Source: Archaeoglobi archaeon JdFR-42
GTDB lineage: Archaea; Halobacteriota; Archaeoglobi; Archaeoglobales; JdFR-42
NCBI GenBank assembly: GCA_002010305.1
Contig: MTND01000025.1
Location: 1 to 53,187 of the forward strand
DNA length: 53,187 nucleotides
Direction of reading: 5' to 3'
Part shown: positions 6,800 to 15,889 of the stretch, one piece after another
How positions within the stretch are numbered: position 1 is the stretch's first letter
How the letters are laid out: every line of letters starts with the position of its first letter
Position numbers and translations under genes: made by a program
Notes under the pieces: generated by a model
Database searches by the model: none
What the model saw: only the letters and a program-made list of their open reading frames with translations
What the model was told of the DNA's origin: nothing

Positions 6800-8011
6800 C
6801 TAGGCTTCCTTACTCAACTGCAACAGTATCTCCATATACTCTGGATTCTCCCTAACCTTCTCAACCACAGCTATCATGTTCTGCAACCTCTCAAGCAAGG
6901 CAGGATCTTGCATGATGAGAGCCATTAACTCCCTGGCGATTTTAGGCTCCTCCATCTCCAGCTTCAGCCTTTCCCCTTCGTCCAGGATTAGAGCGCATCT
7001 CCCGCAGAAGTTATCTGTGGGAGCGTTCACATACCCGCATCTCGGGCATTTGATGGGTTTAACCATCTCCTCTTTCTCCTCTTCCTCCCCCATTCCATAA
7101 ATTCGATAGACGGCATTATCGATGTCCCTGCCCGACAGATGCACATAGATGCGGGGCATCTCACTGCCCATCACCCAGCCGAAGTAGTGACACATCTGCG
7201 CTTCAGTTAAATGATTGGCAAGAATTGAAGCTCGAGAATGCCTCAGCATGTGGGGATTAACCCTCCTGTTTATCCCTGCCTTTAAGGCAGCCTGCTTGAT
7301 TACCTTGCTCAAACTCTGATACTCCAATGGCTGGCCGAAGTTCCTCTGGCTCAGACTGCAGAACACATAGCTATCAGGCTCTTTAACGGGATGTATGTCC
7401 AGCCATCTCCTCAGATACGGGCCAGTCAGAACGATGGGAATAACCCTCTCTCCCGTCTTGCCTTTAACCTTAATCTTTGCTCCAGCCTTGTTCCAGGTTA
7501 TATCCCTGATCATCAGCCCTGCCAGCTCTCCTATCCTCAATCCAGCCTCATAGCCTAACGCTATCAGGGCTTTATCTCTAGGATGCTCAGCAGCCTCGAT
7601 CATGGCGATGATCTCCTCCTCGGTGAGAGTGTCTGGCTTCCTATCCTCTTTTTTCTCTCCCCTTAGCAGCTTTAAACCCGGCCAGGCCTCTCCTCTCAAC
7701 CAGCGGAAGAACTTCCTCAATCCCTTTCGGTATTCGTTCTTGGTGTGAATGCTGTAATCTCTGGACTCGATCTCGGCAAGGACATCAACCACGTCCTCCT
7801 CATCCCACTCATCGAAGGGTTTGCTATTGATATGAGCCACAAGCCTCAGAGTTGTCATATACCTGGATATCCTGGCAGAACCAACTCCTTTAGCCCTCAA
7901 ATACTTAACAAACTTTAGAATGAGCTCTTTATCCCTCTCATGTATTTCAGATTCCTCTAACAGGCTCTCTTCTCTCTCCACTCTCCTGTCATAGTGGTGG
8001 ATGTCCATCAT
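6800..8011 (-). CDS. Tyrosine recombinase/integrase with C-terminal zinc ribbon
   Basis: The protein has 403 residues. An N-terminal SAM-like core-binding domain (about 20-112, with FVKYLRAKGVGSARISRY) precedes a catalytic domain (about 125-305). The catalytic set is visible: R159 (AGLRIGEL), a K in the KVKGKTGERV hairpin (181-190), H254 and R257 (HMLRH), H275/W279 (HYFGW) and nucleophile Y289 (RIYVH). After that a zinc ribbon (CPRC 322-325, CGRC 336-339) and a helical tail are appended, as in many archaeal chromosomal or viral integrases. It cuts and rejoins DNA at short inverted sites. The start has an ATGATG pair and a TATA box 20-27 bp upstream, so it is likely leaderless. It appears intact. 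Confidence 0.9.
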   Translation of the reverse strand: MMDIHHYDRRVEREESLLEESEIHERDKELILKFVKYLRAKGVGSARISRYMTTLRLVAHINSKPFDEWDEEDVVDVLAEIESRDYSIHTKNEYRKGLRKFFRWLRGEAWPGLKLLRGEKKEDRKPDTLTEEEIIAMIEAAEHPRDKALIALGYEAGLRIGELAGLMIRDITWNKAGAKIKVKGKTGERVIPIVLTGPYLRRWLDIHPVKEPDSYVFCSLSQRNFGQPLEYQSLSKVIKQAALKAGINRRVNPHMLRHSRASILANHLTEAQMCHYFGWVMGSEMPRIYVHLSGRDIDNAVYRIYGMGEEEEKEEMVKPIKCPRCGYVNAPTDNFCGRCALILDEGERLKLEMEEPKIARELMALIMQDPALLERLQNMIAVVEKVRENPEYMEILLQLSKEA

Positions 8012-8030
8012 CTCTAACTTGATTTGAAGG

Positions 8031-8038
8031 TATATAAA
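8031..8038 (-). promoter_or_regulatory. TATA box of the integrase gene
   Basis: The minus strand reads TTTATATA, 20-27 bp before the first ATG (8011). Transcription would start at or near the start codon. Assigned by eye from spacing and sequence. Confidence 0.5.
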
Positions 8039-8371
8039 TTTTAGGATTCTATAATTAAATTAATGGTGCCCTTCCTCGGCGTCCCTTCTCAATATACACC
8101 CGTCGTATCATTTATGAACTGGCACTTTTCTTTGTTTAATATGAGATTACAATAGACCTATATCAAACCAAGGAAAAAGAGACAAGGCTAGATAAAATAC
8201 CCCCTCGAGAAGATGAAGAGAAGATAGACATCTTATAAACATGTATTCTCCAGTAGAATTGAAACTTATATTTAAGATAGTAGCCGAATTAACATAATGG
8301 ATTCCTCTATCATAAAATTGGAAATCCAGTTGAGATGAAATAAAACTCAAAATTAAAGCATGAGGGTCTGA
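8039..8371. other. Intergenic region between divergent integrase and XPB genes
   Basis: No coding sequence or RNA gene can be supported. It must contain the promoters for both flanking genes. A weak GAGGGT ribosome site lies just before the helicase ATG. Confidence 0.4.
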
Positions 8372-9721
8372 ATGAAAGCAAAGCTCAGCTATGAAAGGGG
8401 CACAATAACGATCAAAGGAGATGTCCACATCCCATTTGCTACGTATGACTCAAGATCGGATTGTCTCAGAGCCATGGCGTTCAAATATAGAGATATATTA
8501 AGGTACTTGGATAAATCCAGAGTCGATTACGTGGATGGAGTTATGAATTTAATTCCCTGCCCCTTTTTTGAAGCTGAGATAGAGCTCAGAGAGTACCAGC
8601 AGCAAGCTGCTGAGAGATGGTTGATGGATAAGAAAGGATGTATAGTCTTGCCAACAGGCTCTGGAAAGACTTATGTTGCTTTGGAGATCATAGAGGAACT
8701 GTCCGTTCCAACTCTCATAGTTGTTCCAACTTTAGATCTGGTAGATCAGTGGAAAGAGGAGCTATCTATATTTGGAGAGGAATGGATTGGGGAGTTTTCA
8801 GGGAGAGAGAAAGAACTCAAGCCTATCACAGTCTCAACTTATGATTCAGCTTACATAAATGCTGAATTGCTGGGTAATAAGTTCATGCTTCTCATCTTTG
8901 ATGAGGTACATCATCTTCCATCCGAGTCTTATAAACAAATTGCAGAAATGTCAGCAGCACCTTATCGTTTGGGTTTAACTGCAACTTATGAGAGAGAAGA
9001 CAATCTCCACTCTTTACTGCCAGAGCTTGTTGGAGGTAAGATATTCGAGCTTAGGCCTGAGGATCTTGCCGGGAAACATCTTGCAAGGTATATAGTGAAG
9101 AGAATATACCTTCCTTTAACGGAAGAAGAAAGGAAGAGGTATGAAACGAAAGCCAGAATTTTCAAAGAATACATTAGGAGAAAAGGATTAACTCTGAGAA
9201 GTATTGAGGATTTTCATAAGGTTGTGATGGCCACAGGATACGATACAAGGGCTTATGAAGCATTAAAAGCCTGGGATGAGGCGAGGAAGATAGCACTCAA
9301 CTCAAGAAATAAGCTGATAAAGCTGAGAGAATTGCTGGAAAACCACAGAGAAAATAAGATAATCATATTCACTAGGCATAATGATTTAGTCTACAAAATA
9401 TCAAGGCTGTTTCTCATTCCACCGATAACCCATCGCACCTTAAAAGATGAAAGGCAAACCATCCTTGAGGGTTTTAAGAAAGGCATTTTCAAAGCAATTG
9501 TAAGCAGTCAGGTGCTGGATGAGGGAATTGACGTTCCTGATGCAAATATCGGAATAATTATGAGTGGAAGTGGAAGTGCACGGGAGTTCATTCAGCGTCT
9601 TGGTAGAATACTGAGGCCATCCAAAGATAAGAATGAAGCCATTTTGTATGAGCTTGTTTCAAGGGAAACAGGAGAGGTACAAACATCGAGGAGGAGACAT
9701 GCTTCCAAAAGATCTCCTTGA
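8372..9721 (+). CDS. XPB/Rad25-family DNA helicase
   Basis: The product is a 449-residue SF2 helicase with archaeal XPB architecture. An N-terminal damage-recognition-like domain (1-70) comes first. The first helicase lobe carries Walker A LPTGSGKT (93-100), DEVH (167-170), the TAT motif and the XPB-specific RED motif (198-200, ATYERED). A thumb-like insertion (about 240-290) follows, then a second helicase lobe ending in the [11 protein letters not shown] motif VI (about 407-417). XPB unwinds DNA in nucleotide excision repair; archaeal XPB works with the nuclease Bax1. The downstream gene encodes exactly that partner and overlaps this one by 23 bases, so the two are co-translated. Confidence 0.92.
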   Translation: MKAKLSYERGTITIKGDVHIPFATYDSRSDCLRAMAFKYRDILRYLDKSRVDYVDGVMNLIPCPFFEAEIELREYQQQAAERWLMDKKGCIVLPTGSGKTYVALEIIEELSVPTLIVVPTLDLVDQWKEELSIFGEEWIGEFSGREKELKPITVSTYDSAYINAELLGNKFMLLIFDEVHHLPSESYKQIAEMSAAPYRLGLTATYEREDNLHSLLPELVGGKIFELRPEDLAGKHLARYIVKRIYLPLTEEERKRYETKARIFKEYIRRKGLTLRSIEDFHKVVMATGYDTRAYEALKAWDEARKIALNSRNKLIKLRELLENHRENKIIIFTRHNDLVYKISRLFLIPPITHRTLKDERQTILEGFKKGIFKAIVSSQVLDEGIDVPDANIGIIMSGSGSAREFIQRLGRILRPSKDKNEAILYELVSRETGEVQTSRRRHASKRSP

Positions 9722-11150
9722 AGTGAGGAAATCAAAAGGGAAAATTTATCCAAAATTTGCTGATGAGAGATATATATCACTGGCTGAGCGAGTTATTGAG
9801 GTATTCATTTCTGGAAAAGGTAAGAAATATGGTTTGGTTCTATCGATTTTGAAATCCCTTGAAAATGCGAGAAATTACAGGAAAGTCAGAGGATTTGCCA
9901 GGATTATGGATAGATTCTGTGAGAAGGCGTGTATGTTCGACTCTCCCGATCCGGCTGAAGTTAGGCTTTTTCTATTCAAAAGAGGGTACACGACAACAAA
10001 AAAAGAGCGACAACAGGCCATTGAATATGCAGCCGAGCATTTCAATACCACACCCCAGATTATTGAAAAAGCCATGTTTGCAGACAAAGAAGAGGAGTTC
10101 ATTATTACCGATGTTAAATACATATCTCCTGAGATGCTAATCAAACTTTATAACCTCTCTCTACTTCAAACCACCCTCTTCAACTCTTTAAGGCTGACAT
10201 TCTGGATTTCATCCGGCCACAAGGACGTATTCCGTCGTATTAAGTGGCTCGGGCTGATGTATGATCTCTATAATAAGAACGGGCAGACAATAGTGGAGAT
10301 AACAGGAGTTGCATCCATTCTTAAAATGACTAGGAAGTATGGGGTCTCTATGGCCAAACTCATTCCATCCATCATTAAGTCTGGGGAGTGGTGGATTAAG
10401 GCTGACATTCTGGATGACAACACAAAGAGAGTTTACCATCTGGAAGTTGATAATGAATACTCTAATCTATTCCCTGAACAGGAAGAGAAGATAGAGTATG
10501 ACTCCTCTCTTGAAAAGGAATTTGCTGGAAATATTAAAGCCATAATGGATGTTGAAGTAATAAGGGAGCCAGGTGTTATTAAATCAGGAAAATATGCCTT
10601 CATACCAGACTTTCTCATAAAAGCAGGAGAAAAAGAAGTGTATGTGGAGATAGTGGGTTTCTGGACTGATGAGTATCTGAAAAAAAAGCTGAAAAAGATA
10701 CACCAAGCCAACTTGCCCATAATTGTGATTGCGAGGGAGGAATATGGAGAGGGAGAATCAGAGGATGTGATCATGTTCTCCAAAAAAATACCATATAACA
10801 AGGTCATAAAGAGAATAGATCACTATTTGAAAGGAGACGTGGATGATATAGAATTTGAAGGAGATATTATCAACCTGATGGAATTGTCAAAAGTCCACAG
10901 AGTTCCTGTAAGCCAGATATCCAGAAAGATCCCTGAAAGATATATTCTTGCTGGAAGTTATGCAGTGAAACAGGAGGTTTTTGAGAGATTAAAAAAAGAG
11001 GTAAAAGAGGTTAATCCTAGAAGGTTATCGGATATTACCCCCATTCTAAAGAAGTATGGAGTAGGATCTGACATCCTTCAGGCTATGGGATATGAGGTGA
11101 AGTGGACAAGTTTGAGCGAGGAGAATGCCAATATAAGAAAAATAATGTGA
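9699..11150 (+). CDS. bax1: Bax1 nuclease (DUF790), XPB partner
   Basis: The protein is about 483 residues from the ATG at 9699, chosen because GAGGAGA lies 3-9 bases before it. A longer open frame upstream lies inside the helicase gene. It matches the Bax1/DUF790 family: N-terminal [20 protein letters not shown], a central helical region with [12 protein letters not shown]-like sequence, and a nuclease-like core (about 290-350). The core contains [20 protein letters not shown] followed by [16 protein letters not shown], a PD-(D/E)xK-type arrangement with D, E and K residues in order. A C-terminal helical tail follows. In archaea Bax1 binds XPB and incises damaged DNA around the bubble. The gene overlap supports a stable complex. 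Confidence 0.85.
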   Translation: MLPKDLLEVRKSKGKIYPKFADERYISLAERVIEVFISGKGKKYGLVLSILKSLENARNYRKVRGFARIMDRFCEKACMFDSPDPAEVRLFLFKRGYTTTKKERQQAIEYAAEHFNTTPQIIEKAMFADKEEEFIITDVKYISPEMLIKLYNLSLLQTTLFNSLRLTFWISSGHKDVFRRIKWLGLMYDLYNKNGQTIVEITGVASILKMTRKYGVSMAKLIPSIIKSGEWWIKADILDDNTKRVYHLEVDNEYSNLFPEQEEKIEYDSSLEKEFAGNIKAIMDVEVIREPGVIKSGKYAFIPDFLIKAGEKEVYVEIVGFWTDEYLKKKLKKIHQANLPIIVIAREEYGEGESEDVIMFSKKIPYNKVIKRIDHYLKGDVDDIEFEGDIINLMELSKVHRVPVSQISRKIPERYILAGSYAVKQEVFERLKKEVKEVNPRRLSDITPILKKYGVGSDILQAMGYEVKWTSLSEENANIRKIM

Positions 11151-11439
11151 CAAAACCAGTTATGAGAATTTAAACTGTTTTAGGGTTTAATAGATTAGAA
11201 AAGTATGCTACTGACTGGAGCAGTGACAGTCCCTTTTGTGTGGGTTAGTTGTATGGTATTAAAATATATACATAAAAATAATTGTCTATCTGACATATAA
11301 GATTTCTTAACCGAAATTAATCTCATCTCAATTTGAATAGAATAAAGCTGTGGAAGTAAGGTTTTAACTCCGTTAAGAGCTTCTTTTAACGAGAGAATGA
11401 GTAATGGCACTCAGTTCCTAAGAGTATCCAACGTAAACA
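11151..11439. other. Intergenic, no gene seen
   Basis: AT-rich sequence between the convergent Bax1 and NrtS-like genes. A minus-strand frame of about 71 codons exists but looks spurious. No terminator hairpin is obvious. Confidence 0.4.
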
Positions 11440-11736
11440 TTATTCTCTTTTTTGTGAATCTCTCTCAATTCTCTTCAATTCTTTAAATTCTTTTTCAATT
11501 TTTCTAAGTTGTGTTAACTCAATATGTCGAGCTTCTGATGCAGAGCCGAAAGTTGAAACAGCATATGGAACCAGATACGTTAATAGAATCTGAAAAATGT
11601 CTGTGTTAGTTAAAGTACCGTGAAATAGAGCATCATAATGGTTTATTAAGGCAAGAACAGTTCCAACCACTAATGCAACTTTCACAGAACGATATATACA
11701 AACCCTGTTTGTTGCGTGCTTTAGAAATAGCCTCAT
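11440..11736 (-). CDS. NrtS-like small membrane protein
   Basis: The 98-residue protein has two transmembrane helices, ALVVGTVLALINHYDALF (about 22-39) and IFQILLTYLVPYAVSTFG (about 47-64), and a charged C-terminal tail. The pattern VALVVGT.LALINHYDA...G.LT, then KILLTYLVPYxVST, is that of the NrtS family described in marine cyanobacteria as a nitrate/nitrite transport component. It also occurs widely in other organisms as a protein of unknown role. No nitrate genes are nearby, so transport of nitrate here is unproven. Confidence 0.65.
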   Translation of the reverse strand: MRLFLKHATNRVCIYRSVKVALVVGTVLALINHYDALFHGTLTNTDIFQILLTYLVPYAVSTFGSASEARHIELTQLRKIEKEFKELKRIERDSQKRE

Positions 11737-12195
11737 AGCATGTATGTGGATAATTACAGCTTTACATACTCTTCATTCTGACGATATGGCCAGTTATTTC
11801 ACTTAGTTTTTGTATATTCGACATCAATGTTGAATGTCTTATTAGTTTTTTATTATGTACAGACCTCATAACAACTCGCCTCGTTTCTCCCATGAGTGTT
11901 TTTGTATTTAAATTTAATAGATTTTAGAATTTAGACTATTATTGTGGAAGGGGGAGGGGGGCGAGGGATGGGATAAAATCCGAGGTCGTCATTGAAGTCG
12001 ACTTTATTAAGTAGCTCTATTAAAAGTAGAAACTAAGTATTAAAACACTGAATTTAACTTTTTTAATCTTCACATGCAATCCAATTTAGAGGAACACCAT
12101 CTGCTTTGCTTTACATTCATCAATTCTCATAATTTTAAATTTAGAGAGTTAAAATGATTGTAGTGGAAATGAGAGAGATTGAACAAAAAATCAAA
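11737..12195. other. Intergenic region with a G-rich tract
   Basis: No gene is supportable. The stretch contains the four-run G tract at 11950-11972 described separately, and otherwise AT-rich DNA. Confidence 0.4.
11950..11972 (+). repeat. Potential G-quadruplex tract
   Basis: Runs of 5, 6, 3 and 3 Gs are separated by A, CGA and AT. This fits the G3+N1-7 four-run rule for an intramolecular quadruplex. It stands out in an AT-rich intergenic region. Any role is unknown. Confidence 0.5.
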
Positions 12196-12267
12196 TGCCC
12201 CAGCCGGGAATTGAACCCGGGTCATGGGCTCCGCAGGCCCACAGGATATCCGCTACCCCACTGGGGC
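12196..12267 (-). tRNA. tRNA-Arg (anticodon GCG)
   Basis: The minus strand folds into a standard cloverleaf. The acceptor is GCCCCAG paired with CTGGGGC, plus discriminator A. The D stem is GGGT/ATCC. The anticodon stem TGGGC/GCCCA encloses loop CTGCGGA, giving anticodon GCG (Arg, codon CGC). The T arm is CCGGG, TTCAATT, CCCGG. The 3' CCA is not encoded. A TATA-like CTTAAAAG lies about 45 bp upstream. There is no intron. Confidence 0.93.
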
Positions 12268-12310
12268 AAACTTAAGCTCTCTACTACCCTCTGAACTACC
12301 TTCATTCTAC

Positions 12311-12318
12311 TTTTAAGT
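12311..12318 (-). promoter_or_regulatory. Possible TATA box of the tRNA-Arg gene
   Basis: On the minus strand the sequence CTTAAAAG lies 44-51 bp before the mature 5' end. That spacing allows a short 5' leader removed by RNase P. Confidence 0.3.
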
Positions 12319-12665
12319 ATTTTGTTTCAGGTGTGTTGGAAGTATTGTGGTAAGAGTAACCGATAAATTAGTGTTCTCTCTCGCATTAGAAAAGAGTTTC
12401 GGGCGGATGGCAAAACTGTTGTAGAAAATTCAAAGACAACAATAACCAAAAATTGATTTTGTAAAATGAATTATGTGAAACATGCTAGAGCGGTTCTATA
12501 GCAGAATAAACCTGCCACAAATCTCTCACCTTACACGCTTAATAAACTGTAACCTTTTGTAAGATTAGTAGCAATGAAAATATACCTGTGATTATATTGA
12601 AAAGATAAAACCATCTTGATCCTATCCTCTCTTTTTTACTTTCACCCCACAGACAAAAACAATCC
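12319..12665. other. Intergenic, nothing recognised
   Basis: AT-rich sequence between the tRNA gene and the radical SAM gene. No ORF, repeat or RNA fold was seen by eye. Confidence 0.4.
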
Positions 12666-13790
12666 GTGAAGAGAACCCCTGATATCTCTGTGCCATCCAT
12701 AGGCTATAAAGTCAAATTTCTCTCTGCTCAAACCAGACTGGACATATGTCAAACTAATTGTGCAATTAATCCAGAAAAATGGATTTTTGAAGCTAAAGGA
12801 GATAGAAAGCTGAAGCTATTGAAAATCATGCTCACCAACCACTGTTCTTTTGACTGCAAATACTGCTTCAATCCATCAGCAAAGACAAAGCTATCATTCA
12901 CTCCTGAAGAACTTGCTAGTGTTTTTATGTATTTAAACAGAAGGAAAGTGGTCTCAGGTTTATTCCTGAGTTCCGGAATGGGGTCGAATGAAGAAGCAAC
13001 CATGGAAAGAATGCTTGAAACTGTGGAAATTCTCCGGAAAAATTACTTTTTTACTGGGTACATTCACCTCAAAGTCCTTCCAGGTTCAGAAAGGGATCAG
13101 GTTGAAAGAGCCGTTCAACTTGCAAACAGGGTAAGCATCAACATCGAAGCTCCATCAAAATCAAGATTAGCCGAGTTATCCTCTTGTAAGGATTACAGTT
13201 ATGATATTCTACGGAGACGGAAGTGGATCTCCAAAGCGATTAGAAATTGGAACAACCATCATAATAATAAAAAAAGCACAACCACTCAGATGGTTGTTGG
13301 AGCAGGCAGTGAAACAGACCTTGAGATTCTTAAAGCTATGAAAAAGAGTTATTCTTTATATGGGTTACAGAGAGTCTATTATTCTGGGTTCATGCCCTTG
13401 AAAGGCACACCGCTCGAACATAAGCATCCAGAAAATAAGCAGAGAGTAATCAATCTTTACAGAGTGGATAGGCTTTACAAGGTGTATGGATTTGATTTAA
13501 AGGAGATATCCAGTATCGTGGATGAGGAGGGAAATCTACCTCGAAATGATCCAAAAAAAGTACTGGCGGAAAAATTCCTCAACAATGTGGATATAAACTC
13601 TGCTTCACTCGAAGAAATCTTGAGGATTCCTGATATTGGTCCCCAAAAAGCTAAAAAGATACTGGAATTGCGAAAAGGAAGTAAAATTGGAGTAAAAGAG
13701 TTAAAACGTATTGGTGTACATGTGAAAAAAGTCGCTCCATATATAGATATTAAGGAACAAACAACGTTGGATGATTTTTTAAGGAGATAA
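12666..13790 (+). CDS. Radical SAM protein of the DNA modification/repair-linked (UDG-associated) family
   Basis: The protein has 374 residues. The radical SAM motif CSFDCKYC (C60, C64, C67) binds the [4Fe-4S]-SAM cluster. The flanks LKIMLTNHCSFDCKYCFNP and LSFTPEELASVFMYL, and the later GLFLSSG, are characteristic of the putative DNA modification/repair radical SAM family (TIGR03916 type). That family is usually encoded beside a uracil-DNA-glycosylase-like protein. A C-terminal helix-hairpin-helix (about 310-345: VDINSASLEEILRIPDIGPQ) suggests DNA binding. The only in-frame start is a GTG. No glycosylase gene is adjacent here. Its chemistry is unknown. Confidence 0.82.
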   Translation: MKRTPDISVPSIGYKVKFLSAQTRLDICQTNCAINPEKWIFEAKGDRKLKLLKIMLTNHCSFDCKYCFNPSAKTKLSFTPEELASVFMYLNRRKVVSGLFLSSGMGSNEEATMERMLETVEILRKNYFFTGYIHLKVLPGSERDQVERAVQLANRVSINIEAPSKSRLAELSSCKDYSYDILRRRKWISKAIRNWNNHHNNKKSTTTQMVVGAGSETDLEILKAMKKSYSLYGLQRVYYSGFMPLKGTPLEHKHPENKQRVINLYRVDRLYKVYGFDLKEISSIVDEEGNLPRNDPKKVLAEKFLNNVDINSASLEEILRIPDIGPQKAKKILELRKGSKIGVKELKRIGVHVKKVAPYIDIKEQTTLDDFLRR

Positions 13791-14049
13791 GGACACATTC
13801 TGAAGGTTGGTCGCAATAGAACTATCCTGAATATGTGATTTTCAAGCTAGATTATGGACTAATAGAATTCCATTTCGAATGGTTATTGTTTGAATTTGCT
13901 CCTTTATCACGCCTAGTATATTATGAAATGGTATTGCCTTTTTATTTTTAATATTTCAATAAATACACATTTGAAAGTTAAACCAGATCAGCAGGTATAT
14001 TCATTTCTATTGGTTTGAGGCATTGCTTTTAAATTTTCGACCTAAATCT

Positions 14050-14057
14050 ATTTATAC
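14050..14057 (+). promoter_or_regulatory. TATA box of the ribosomal-protein operon
   Basis: The sequence ATTTATAC lies 26-33 bp before the ATG at 14083. It probably drives the whole SPOUT-L3-L4... operon from a leaderless or very short-leader transcript. No other equally good TATA is seen between here and secY because genes abut. Confidence 0.55.
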
Positions 14058-14082
14058 AAATCTGTCAACCCTTCAGAGTATC

Positions 14083-14871
14083 ATGAAACTCTCCATTGCC
14101 GTGCCTTCCTCCTATCTGGCCGAAACCCGGGACATGAAGATAAAAACATACAAAGCCGGTATGCTGGCCAGGGCTGCATCAGTGTTTAAGGTGAGTGAAA
14201 TATTTATATATGAGGACTCCGAAGTGGATGAAAGCACTCTCCTCAGGGAGTTACTGGAGTATGCGGAAACTCCGCAGTATCTCCGGAAAATACTGATACC
14301 AAAAAGGGAAACCTTAAAATATGTGGGTGTTATCCCACCCCTGAGGACCCCTCACCATCCGGTAGGTTCCAGTGTAGAAAGCCTTTCCACTGGTGAAATC
14401 AGGGAAGGCGTGGTAAGAAAGGTAGGGCCTGACGGTCGCGTTTGGGTAGATATAGGTGTTGGACGCCTTGCCCTCCTCAAAAATGGTAAAGCTGAGGGAC
14501 GTGTGACCGTCAGGGTCTGTTCGAAGAAACCGTTGGAAGTGGAACCGGTTGAAAAACCGGAAGTGTGGGGATACCGGGTAAAAGAGGTCAAGCTGAGAGA
14601 GCTTGTCCAGAAGGATCTGCTGATAACCTCCAGAAAATGTCCCTATGCGGATCCGCAGGGGATAAAGAGGTATATCCAGTCGAGAGATGAGATATGTGTG
14701 ATATTTGGCTCTGCCAGAAAAGGAGTATTTGATATGGCAAAGCAGGAAAAAGTCGAACTGAATGGAACATGTTGGAATTTCGTTCCTGAACAGGGGACAG
14801 AAAGTGTGAGAACAGAGGAGGCTATCTTTGCCACTCTCGCTATAATTAATTTCATTAAGGTGGTAGGATGA
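14083..14871 (+). CDS. SPOUT-class RNA methyltransferase (COG2106-like)
   Basis: The product has about 262 residues from MKLSIAVPSSYLAETRDMKI. An upstream in-frame ATG at 14023 would overlap the promoter and is rejected. The fold is a SPOUT knot with an inserted OB-like domain. The N-terminal SIAVPSS..ETRD is followed by PQYLRKILIPKRETLKYVGV, then an OB insertion (REGVVRKVGPDGRVWVDIG). C-terminal SPOUT elements are ICVIFGSARKGVFDM and FVPEQGTESVRTEEAIFATL, the SAM-binding knot. Homologues are encoded directly before L3 in many archaea and are thought to methylate rRNA. It overlaps the L3 start by 4 bases. Confidence 0.88.
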   Translation: MKLSIAVPSSYLAETRDMKIKTYKAGMLARAASVFKVSEIFIYEDSEVDESTLLRELLEYAETPQYLRKILIPKRETLKYVGVIPPLRTPHHPVGSSVESLSTGEIREGVVRKVGPDGRVWVDIGVGRLALLKNGKAEGRVTVRVCSKKPLEVEPVEKPEVWGYRVKEVKLRELVQKDLLITSRKCPYADPQGIKRYIQSRDEICVIFGSARKGVFDMAKQEKVELNGTCWNFVPEQGTESVRTEEAIFATLAIINFIKVVG

Positions 14872-15887
14872 AAAGTCACAGGCCAAGAAGGGGTTCGCTG
14901 GCATTTAGCCCGAGAAAAAGAGCAAAATCAGAGGTTCCGAGAATTAGAAGCTGGCCTGAGTATTCAGGAGAGCCGAGACTTCAGGGATTTGCCGGCTATA
15001 AAGTTGGTATGACCCACTGTATAATAATTGACGATAGACCCAATAGCCCTACAGAGGGAATGGAAATATCCGTCCCAGTGACTGTTATTGAAACACCACC
15101 ACTGAAAGTAGCTGGGGTACGAGTTTATCGAAAAACTACCTATGGATTGCAGATCGCTTATGAACAGTGGGCTGAAAATCTGGATGAGGAACTCGAAAGA
15201 AGAAAAGGTTGCAAAATATCAAAATATAAGCCTGAGTCGAATATAAAGGAAAATATTGAAAGTTTGAAAAATCAGGATGACATCGTCGAGGTCAGGCTGG
15301 TGACCTATACCCAGCCGTACCGTGTAACAGGTGTGCCTAAGAAAACTCCAGAAATTATGGAAAACAAAGTTGGAGGTTCTGACACATCATCTATCCTTGA
15401 ATATGCGGTTGAACAGCTTGGCAAAGAAGTCAGAATGGGAGATGTTTTTTCTGAAGGAAAACTTGTTGATGTTGTGGCAGTAACTAAGGGTAAGGGCACT
15501 CAAGGCCCGGTGAAACGATGGGGTGTTATAACTCTTGATGCCAAACATGCAAGATCTAGCAAGCATCGTAGAATAGGCAATCTGGGTCCATGGACACCCC
15601 ATAGAGTGAGATGGACCGTCCCTCAAACAGGCCAAATGGGATATCACCAGAGAACTGAATATAACAAGCGAATTCTTACCATAGGGGATAATGGAGAGGA
15701 AATAACCCCACAAGGAGGATTCCTTCATTATGGAGTCGTCAGGAATGAATACTGTCTGATTGAAGGTTCTATTCCAGGCCCGATAAAGAGACTGGTTAGG
15801 ATAAGAGATCCGATACGACCACATGGCGAATTTGAGACCAAGCCCAATCTGGTTTATGTTAGTAAGGCCTCGAAGCAGGGTGTATGA
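14868..15887 (+). CDS. rpl3: Large-subunit ribosomal protein L3 (uL3)
   Basis: The 339-residue archaeal L3 begins KSHRPRRGSLAFSPRKRAKS. It contains the signature GVTKGKGTQGPVKRWG-like block (residues about 200-220, VTKGKGTQGPVKRWG) and the long basic loop that reaches the peptidyl transferase centre (HRRIGNLGPWTPHRVRWTVP). It is an early assembly protein of the 50S subunit. Translation is coupled to the upstream methyltransferase by an ATGA-type overlap and to L4 downstream. Length is normal for euryarchaea. Confidence 0.98.
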   Translation: MKSHRPRRGSLAFSPRKRAKSEVPRIRSWPEYSGEPRLQGFAGYKVGMTHCIIIDDRPNSPTEGMEISVPVTVIETPPLKVAGVRVYRKTTYGLQIAYEQWAENLDEELERRKGCKISKYKPESNIKENIESLKNQDDIVEVRLVTYTQPYRVTGVPKKTPEIMENKVGGSDTSSILEYAVEQLGKEVRMGDVFSEGKLVDVVAVTKGKGTQGPVKRWGVITLDAKHARSSKHRRIGNLGPWTPHRVRWTVPQTGQMGYHQRTEYNKRILTIGDNGEEITPQGGFLHYGVVRNEYCLIEGSIPGPIKRLVRIRDPIRPHGEFETKPNLVYVSKASKQGV

Positions 15888-15889
15888 TC

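Noticed and set aside
11195-11410. 71-codon minus-strand frame between Bax1 and NrtS-like genes
   Set aside because: Composition is unlike a protein, no start signal, no neighbour logic.
12196-12267. tRNA-Arg as attachment site of the left accessory element
   Set aside because: I found no second copy of the tRNA 3' end in the window, so no evidence for integration at this tRNA.
14023-14082. Longer SPOUT methyltransferase with 20 extra N-terminal residues
   Set aside because: The extension overlaps the TATA box and does not look like the family; ATG 14083 gives the standard N-terminus.
15884-15889. Earlier in-frame start for L4
   Set aside because: It adds two residues before the family-typical MATVLN start.
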